Source: Comamonadaceae bacterium
GTDB lineage: Bacteria; Pseudomonadota; Gammaproteobacteria; Burkholderiales; Burkholderiaceae
Direction of reading: 5' to 3'
DNA: 11,405 nucleotides
Assembly: GCA_947455875.1 (NCBI GenBank)
Contig: CANGSD010000010.1
Span: 1-11,405 of the forward strand
The notes under the pieces: model-generated
Database searches by the model: none
Seen by the model: the letters and a program-made list of their open reading frames with translations, nothing else
What the model was told of the DNA's origin: nothing
Position numbers and translations under genes: made by a program
In this document: in pieces, positions 7,088 to 11,405 of the stretch
How positions within the stretch are numbered: position 1 is the first letter of the stretch
Layout: the number at the start of each line of letters is the position of its first letter

Positions 7088-9241
7088 TCAGGCGGGAACG
7101 GACTCCACACCGGGGCGGCCCGGATGGCGATGCCGGGCGATGGCTTGGACAAAGTCCTGGGCCATCTGCAGGCGGGCCGCCGGGTCGTTGGGGCCATGCA
7201 CCACGCCGGGCGCACGAGTGGCCTGCTCCCCTGCCAGTTGCAGCAGTCGTACGCTCTCGCCAATCAGGCACAGGGCTTTGCCATGGCGATAAGCCTCGAG
7301 CACGAAGTGCACGGCATCGCCCTGAGCGGCCAGGGCCTGCGCGCTGGCGGCGCCGGCGGGCACCAGCACCGCGTCGAACATCACCGAGGGCATGCAGGCC
7401 CAGGTGTGGTCCACCGGCAGCTGCTGCCCGGAGGACGTGGTCACGACTCCGAGCGCAGCGGCCACGATGCGGGTGACGGCCCCCAGCTCGTGCAGGGTCT
7501 GTTGCAAGAGCTTCATCGCGCCGACCTCTACGCCCGCCGCCACGAGGATGGCGATGCGTCGCGTGGCGATGCCCGCCGCAGGCCCCGCCACGCCGGCCAG
7601 TGCGGGCGAACGCTCCAGGGTTGCAGGCGTGGCCGCAGGCGCGCGAAAGCCGGTGCGGCCCGCCGCCGCACGCGGATCGGGCGGGCCCAGCCCCAAGGCG
7701 TCGGCCACCTTGCGGGCCAGGCGCGCATCGACATGCGCGAGCAAGTCCGCCATCCGCTGACGAACTGCAACCGATCCCACACGGCCAAGCTCGAACTGGA
7801 AGGCGGCCACGATCTGCTCTTTTTCGGCGGGCGACTGGCTGTTCCAGAACAGGGTGGCCTGGCTGAAATGGTCGTCGAAGGAGGGCGGGCGGTGGCGCGC
7901 CTTGGTGGTTGTGAGGGTGTCGGCCTGGCTCTGGAATCCCTGCTGGCCGCCATCGACACGAAACTCGCTGCCCTGCGCTAGGGTGTTGGGTTCGTAGTTG
8001 GCGCTGCCGCGATCGATGGTCATACGGTGCGCGCCATCGCGGTGGAAGTTGTGCACCGGGCACACTGGCCGGTTGATCGGCAAGGCGTGGCCGTTGGGGC
8101 CGCCCAGTCGGGCGATCTGGGCGTCGGTGTAGGACAGCAGGCGCCCCTGCAGCAAGGGGTCGTGGCTGAAGTCGATGCCCGGCACGAGGTGCCCGGGATG
8201 GAAGGCCACTTGCTCGGTCTCGGCAAAGAAGTTGTCCGGGTTGCGATGCAGGACCAGTTTGGCAACGGCCTGCACGGGCACGAGTTCCTCGGGCACCAAC
8301 TGGGTCGGATCGAGCAGGTCCACGCCCAGCGCCTGGGCCCGCGCCTCCTCGACCAGCTGCAGACCCAGCTCCCACTCGGGGGCCTGGCCCTGAGCGATCG
8401 CGTCCCACAGGTCACGTCGCAGGAAATCGGGGTCCTTGCCCGCGATGCGCTGCGCCTCGTCCCAGACCAGGGCATGCGTGCCCAGACGCGGGCGCCAGTG
8501 GAACTTCACGAAGTGACTGGTGCCTTGGGCATTGACCAGACGAAAGGTGTGCACGCCAAAACCTTCCATCATGCGCAGGCTGCGGGGCAAGGCGCGGCCG
8601 GACATCAACCACATAAGCGCGTGCAAGGACTCGGGTTGCAGCGACACGAAGTCCCAGAAGTTGTCGTGGGCGCTGGAGGCCTGGGGCATGCCGTGATGGG
8701 GTTCGGGCTTGAGGGCATGCACGAAGTCGGGAAACTTCATCGCGTCCTGAACGAAGGCCACGGGCAGACTGGCGCCCACCAGATCGAAGTTGCCTTCGCG
8801 GGTGTAGAACTTGACGGCGAAGCCGCGCACGTCGCGTACGGTGTCGGCCGACCCGCGCGCGCCGGTGAGGTTGGAAAAACGCACGAAGACGGGCGTGCGT
8901 CCACCGGGCTCTTGCAAGAAATCGGCGCGGGTGTAGGCCGACAGCGAGCGATAGACCTCCAGGTAGCCATGCGCGCCCGCGCCACGCGCGTGCACGACGC
9001 GCTCGGGGATGCGCTCGTGCGCGAAGTGCGAGAGCTTTTCGCGCAGTACGAAGTCCTCGACCAGCGTCGGCCCGCGCAGGCCGGCCTGCAGCGAATGGTG
9101 GTTGTCGGGAACCACCACGCCCTGGTCGGTGGTTAGCGACGCCTCGACCGGGGCAACAAAGGCCTCGAGCTGGCGCTGGTGGAGGGCGACGGCATCGCCG
9201 GTCTTGGTCTTGCGTGGGGAGTCCTGCCGGGGAATGGCCAT
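7088..9241 (-). CDS. katE: Large-subunit monofunctional catalase (HPII type) with altered distal heme pocket
   Basis: Heme catalase that dismutates hydrogen peroxide. The 717-residue protein aligns without gaps to Escherichia coli HPII as I recall it, with an offset of 44 over the core. Conserved are catalytic His84 (HPII His128) in RVVHARG, Arg81, Ser123, Phe170, the heme-ligand Tyr371 in RLLSYTDAQ, and His348, equivalent to the His that crosslinks to that Tyr in HPII. The usual GNNTP is GASLP at 156-160, so the distal Asn (HPII Asn201) is Ala157. Phe206 is Ala162 and channel Val169 is Leu125. Residues from about 560 form the flavodoxin-like C-terminal domain of large catalases. The ATG at 9241 is chosen for GAAGGG ten bases upstream and the MAIPRQD-like start; 72 more open codons upstream belong to the small ORF region. 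It lies between the small membrane ORF and gph. Confidence 0.93.
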   Translation of the reverse strand: MAIPRQDSPRKTKTGDAVALHQRQLEAFVAPVEASLTTDQGVVVPDNHHSLQAGLRGPTLVEDFVLREKLSHFAHERIPERVVHARGAGAHGYLEVYRSLSAYTRADFLQEPGGRTPVFVRFSNLTGARGSADTVRDVRGFAVKFYTREGNFDLVGASLPVAFVQDAMKFPDFVHALKPEPHHGMPQASSAHDNFWDFVSLQPESLHALMWLMSGRALPRSLRMMEGFGVHTFRLVNAQGTSHFVKFHWRPRLGTHALVWDEAQRIAGKDPDFLRRDLWDAIAQGQAPEWELGLQLVEEARAQALGVDLLDPTQLVPEELVPVQAVAKLVLHRNPDNFFAETEQVAFHPGHLVPGIDFSHDPLLQGRLLSYTDAQIARLGGPNGHALPINRPVCPVHNFHRDGAHRMTIDRGSANYEPNTLAQGSEFRVDGGQQGFQSQADTLTTTKARHRPPSFDDHFSQATLFWNSQSPAEKEQIVAAFQFELGRVGSVAVRQRMADLLAHVDARLARKVADALGLGPPDPRAAAGRTGFRAPAATPATLERSPALAGVAGPAAGIATRRIAILVAAGVEVGAMKLLQQTLHELGAVTRIVAAALGVVTTSSGQQLPVDHTWACMPSVMFDAVLVPAGAASAQALAAQGDAVHFVLEAYRHGKALCLIGESVRLLQLAGEQATRAPGVVHGPNDPAARLQMAQDFVQAIARHRHPGRPGVESVPA

Positions 9242-9255
9242 GACATCACGACCCT

Positions 9256-9378
9256 TCAGCGCCCGTCGAGGTCCAGCGTGGCCTCGATCACACAGACCAC
9301 GATCCCGATCGCGATGAGCGCGCCCACCCCCGCGGCACACCACACCAACCAGCCCGGCCAATCCGCCAGCATGTCCAT
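9256..9378 (-). CDS. Small predicted membrane protein (40 residues) upstream of katE
   Basis: A 40-codon frame with a short acidic, Trp-rich N-terminus (residues 1-10 MDMLADWPGW), one hydrophobic span at about 11-31 rich in Val, Ile, Ala and Gly, and an acidic tail ending LDLDGR. GGGAGG at 9388-9383 is the best Shine-Dalgarno in this region; it is four bases from the first ATG and ten from the second (codon 3), so either may be used. The stop overlaps the GAAGGG of katE, whose ATG is 14 bases downstream, an arrangement that suggests translational coupling. I do not recognise a family. A single-pass inner-membrane protein made with the catalase is the simplest reading; its role is unknown. Confidence 0.68.
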   Translation of the reverse strand: MDMLADWPGWLVWCAAGVGALIAIGIVVCVIEATLDLDGR

Positions 9379-9508
9379 GACACCTCCCTGCAAGATGGAT
9401 GGTTTCCATCGATGCCACGAGCGTAGGCAAGCTCATGGGCATGGGCCGTAGCCACACAGCGAGAGCGGGTGTCGGTACGCTCGGAGGCGCCGGGTAGGAG
9501 GGAGTCGA

Positions 9509-9526
9509 CGGGGCCGCACGGCCCCG
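9509..9526 (-). terminator. Hairpin downstream of rpe
   Basis: A perfect 7-bp all-GC stem CGGGGCC/GGCCCCG with a 4-base loop starts 6 bases after the rpe stop. The minus strand continues with TCGACTCCC, without a T run. It may end or slow rpe transcription before the katE unit, or stabilise the message 3' end. Confidence 0.5.
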
Positions 9527-9532
9527 AGGACC

Positions 9533-10216
9533 TCAGGCCTTCAGCGCAGTGCGCATCGCGTCGATGACGCTGCGGTAGTCGGGCTTGCCGAAGATGGCGC
9601 TGCCGGCCACGAAGGTGTCGGCGCCGGCCGCGGCGACGCGCGCGATGTTGTCGACCTTGATGCCGCCATCGACTTCGAGGCGGATGTCGCGGCCGCTAGC
9701 ATCAATGCGCTTGCGCGCCTGCTCAATTTTGCGCAGCGCCGAGTCGATGAAGCTTTGACCGCCAAAGCCCGGGTTGACGCTCATGATCAGGATCAGGTCG
9801 ATCTCGTCGATCATCCAATCGAGCACCTCGAGCGATGTGGCGGGGTTGAACACCAGGCCGGCCTTGCAGCCGCGGGCCTTGATGGCCTGCACGCTGCGAT
9901 GTACGTGGGGGCTGGCCTCTGGATGAAAGCTAATCAGGTCGGCGCCGGCATCGGCGAACAACTGGGCCAGGGGATCGACGGGCTGCACCATGAGGTGCAC
10001 GTCAATCGGCACCGGGGTGCCATCGGGCTTTTTGGCGTGGGGCTTCAGCGCGGAACACACCATCGGGCCGAAGGTGAGATTGGGCACGTAGTGGTTGTCC
10101 ATCACATCGAAATGGATCCAGTCGGCGCCGGCGGCGATGACGTTGCGCACCTCCTCGCCCAGGCGGGCAAAGTCGGCCGAGAGGATGGAGGGGGCGATGC
10201 GGTGGGTGCGGCTCAT
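9533..10216 (-). CDS. rpe: Ribulose-phosphate 3-epimerase
   Basis: Interconverts ribulose 5-phosphate and xylulose 5-phosphate in the pentose phosphate and Calvin cycles. The 227-residue TIM barrel has [10 protein letters not shown] at 7-16, [17 protein letters not shown] at 35-51 with metal ligands His36 and Asp38, a third metal ligand His74 in [17 protein letters not shown] at 146-156 for phosphate binding, and EVDGGI at 181-186 with Asp183. All catalytic residues are present. The ATG at 10216 has GAGAA upstream at about nine bases. It is divergent from apaG with 54 bases between the starts. A hairpin follows its stop, and the small ORF and katE come next in place of gph. Confidence 0.97.
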   Translation of the reverse strand: MSRTHRIAPSILSADFARLGEEVRNVIAAGADWIHFDVMDNHYVPNLTFGPMVCSALKPHAKKPDGTPVPIDVHLMVQPVDPLAQLFADAGADLISFHPEASPHVHRSVQAIKARGCKAGLVFNPATSLEVLDWMIDEIDLILIMSVNPGFGGQSFIDSALRKIEQARKRIDASGRDIRLEVDGGIKVDNIARVAAAGADTFVAGSAIFGKPDYRSVIDAMRTALKA

Positions 10217-10270
10217 GACGGCATTTTCTCAGACCCGGGCCTGCCGGTTCCTGCAGGTAACATCCCGCCC

Positions 10271-10651
10271 ATGGCCAAGTACCTGTTTCGTGTCGAGGTG
10301 ATGCCCGAGTATCTGCCCGATCAGTCGGCGCCGGACGAAGGCGTATACGGTTTTGCGTACACCATCACGATCACCAATGACGGCCTGGTGCCGGCGCAGC
10401 TGATGTCGCGCCACTGGCTGATCACCGACGCGAACGGCCAGACCGAGGAGGTCAAGGGCCCGGGCGTGGTCGGCCACCAGCCCCTGCTCAAACCGGGCGA
10501 GTCCTTCCGCTACACCAGCGGCTGCCGCCTGCGCACACCCAGCGGCACGATGCAGGGTCGCTACTTCTGCATCGCCGAAGACGGCGAGCATTTCGAAGCC
10601 GAGATCCCAGCCTTCTTCCTCGACGACGGCAGCCGACGCGTGCTGCATTGA
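10271..10651 (+). CDS. apaG: ApaG domain protein
   Basis: Small cytoplasmic protein with the ApaG (DUF525) immunoglobulin/fibronectin-III-like beta fold. In enterics apaG neighbours apaH and has been linked to Co2+/Mg2+ homeostasis; its biochemical role is unsettled. The 126-residue length is typical. Family hallmarks seen are YTITITNDG at 30-38, QLMSRHWLITDANG at 43-56, GPGVVGHQPLLKPGESF at 63-79, YTSGCRLRTPSGTMQG at 81-96 and the IPAFFL end at 112-117. The ATG at 10271 begins MAKYLFRV, a usual start; the open frame upstream is antisense to rpe. The ribosome site is weak (AGGT about 12-14 bases away). No clear terminator follows. Confidence 0.95.
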   Translation: MAKYLFRVEVMPEYLPDQSAPDEGVYGFAYTITITNDGLVPAQLMSRHWLITDANGQTEEVKGPGVVGHQPLLKPGESFRYTSGCRLRTPSGTMQGRYFCIAEDGEHFEAEIPAFFLDDGSRRVLH

Positions 10652-10765
10652 GCGCCGGGTGACCCGCTGCGTCAGGCGGCCTGCGAGGCGGTCTTTCGGG
10701 TGACTTGATCGCATGGCGTTTTGACCAGAAACTCGAACGTCGCTTTTTTCATCGCATTCGACTTC

Positions 10766-11405
10766 ATGAAAACCAAACTGCTTCTTGCCTCTGTCACCCT
10801 GATCCTGGCTGCTTGTGGCAAGCCCTTTCCCGTCTCCCAAGACCTGTACGACGAGTACCAGGGCATCGTCTGCAAGATTTCCACCGGTGGCCTGACACCG
10901 CAAGACATCGTGCGCCAGACGCAGCTCAATGCCATCTTCCAGCAAAAGCTCACCGAGGGCGGCCAGCCCAGCGCGGACTGGGTGGCCACGCACGCCAAGA
11001 AACTGGGCGAGGTGATGGACGTCAAAAACTGCGGCAAGCTTGCGGCGGGTTCCTCCGCTAGCACGGCAACCGCAGCGCCCGCTGCGGCCAATGTCGATTC
11101 GAAGCTCGCTAAATTTGACGGCATCTGGATGTTCTCCGGCGACAAGTCCAAGGCCGCCAACGCTGAGGGCGACGAGATGCAAAAGGCGATCGCACAGGGC
11201 ATCATCCTGGGGCTGGAGATCCGACTGGCCAACTCGGCTGGCATGAAGATCGAAGGCGGCCGGGTACAGGACGGCGAGGGCCGCTGCACCTTTGAAGGCG
11301 AGCCCGACGCCAAGGGCTTTGTCTCCTGCGTCTCCCAGAGTGACCGCTCGGTCTATGCCAAGTTTGCGATCGACCCCAAGGGTGATCTGGTGGCCACCAG
11401 CATGG
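10766..11405 (+). CDS. Predicted lipoprotein of unknown function (3' end outside window)
   Basis: The frame opens with MKTKLLLASVTLILAAC: a basic N-region, a hydrophobic core and a lipobox LAAC with the lipidated Cys at residue 17, so a signal-peptidase-II lipoprotein is predicted. Residue 18 is Gly, not Asp, which is compatible with sorting to the outer membrane. 213 residues are visible and the frame runs off the right edge. It appears to have two parts: residues 18-92 with Cys36 and Cys89, then a Ser/Ala/Thr-rich linker at about 95-110, then a second part with Cys174 and Cys188. The paired cysteines could form disulfides in the periplasm. I do not recognise the family. No convincing ribosome site precedes the ATG; the start rests on the signal peptide. 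Confidence 0.85.
   Translation, partial: MKTKLLLASVTLILAACGKPFPVSQDLYDEYQGIVCKISTGGLTPQDIVRQTQLNAIFQQKLTEGGQPSADWVATHAKKLGEVMDVKNCGKLAAGSSASTATAAPAAANVDSKLAKFDGIWMFSGDKSKAANAEGDEMQKAIAQGIILGLEIRLANSAGMKIEGGRVQDGEGRCTFEGEPDAKGFVSCVSQSDRSVYAKFAIDPKGDLVATSM

Noticed and set aside
9398..9410. Hairpin GATGG-TTT-CCATC ahead of the small ORF ribosome site
   Set aside because: The stem has only 5 bp with no sign of competing structure; it may be chance.
9412..9426. CTACGCT on the minus strand as a sigma-S-like -10 for the small ORF and katE
   Set aside because: It fits part of the stationary-phase consensus, but no supporting upstream element is present and similar strings occur often in this GC-rich DNA.
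9242..9457. N-terminal extension of the catalase to 9457
   Set aside because: It reads Gly/Arg-rich out-of-frame translation of the small membrane ORF. The ATG at 9241 has its own ribosome site and a family-like start.
10230..10243. Near-palindrome CAGACCCGGGCCTG between rpe and apaG as an operator
   Set aside because: It has one mismatch pair and a CCCGGG core, which is common in such GC-rich DNA; no promoter elements or second copy support it.
10709..10750. TTGATC/TTGACC followed by a T run as the lipoprotein gene promoter
   Set aside because: -35-like hexamers are present, but no acceptable -10 lies at the right distance, so I do not annotate it.
1..11405. A novel defence system, mobile element or CRISPR array
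   Set aside because: All genes but two small or partial ones are recognised housekeeping families. No repeat-spacer pattern, transposase, integrase, reverse transcriptase or nuclease cassette is visible on either strand.

Overview
This is GC-rich chromosomal DNA from a betaproteobacterium, most likely of the order Burkholderiales and near the Comamonadaceae. That placement is inferred from the closeness of the proteins and from the order apaG, rpe, gph, trpE, trpG, trpD, trpC. I see no insertion sequence, phage gene, CRISPR array or plasmid function, and no gene-free stretch of 300 bases or more. The window is mostly housekeeping, with a few unusual details.

Layout. Positions 38-308 hold two minus-strand tRNA genes, Tyr(GUA) then Gly(UCC), behind one good promoter. 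This is probably the start of the Tyr-Gly-Thr-tuf cluster, with Thr and tuf beyond the left edge. A plus-strand patatin-like lipid hydrolase (423-1511) converges on the trp block with only 13 bases between the stops. The minus-strand trp operon is trpE, trpG, trpD, trpC, followed by ung (6203 down to 1525). Junctions inside trpEGDC are 2-4 bases and ung starts 8 bases after trpC. Together TrpE, TrpG, TrpD and TrpC take chorismate to indole-3-glycerol phosphate; trpF, trpB and trpA are not in the window. Upstream, also on the minus strand, are gph (phosphoglycolate phosphatase), katE (large-subunit catalase), a 40-residue predicted membrane protein missed by length-filtered gene calling, and rpe. 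apaG is divergent from rpe, and a partial lipoprotein of unknown function runs off the right edge.

Most interesting points. (1) The 160 bases ahead of trpE look like a complete trp attenuation leader. There is an extended -10 promoter overlapping the end of gph, a 27-codon leader peptide with a Trp-Pro-Trp core whose AUG lies at the predicted transcription start, competing hairpins, and a 9-base stretch complementary to the trpE ribosome binding site. (2) The catalase keeps the catalytic His and the heme-ligand Tyr, but the distal-pocket Asn is replaced by Ala and a conserved pocket Phe by Ala. (3) katE and its small membrane ORF sit between rpe and gph, which are usually adjacent in this group.
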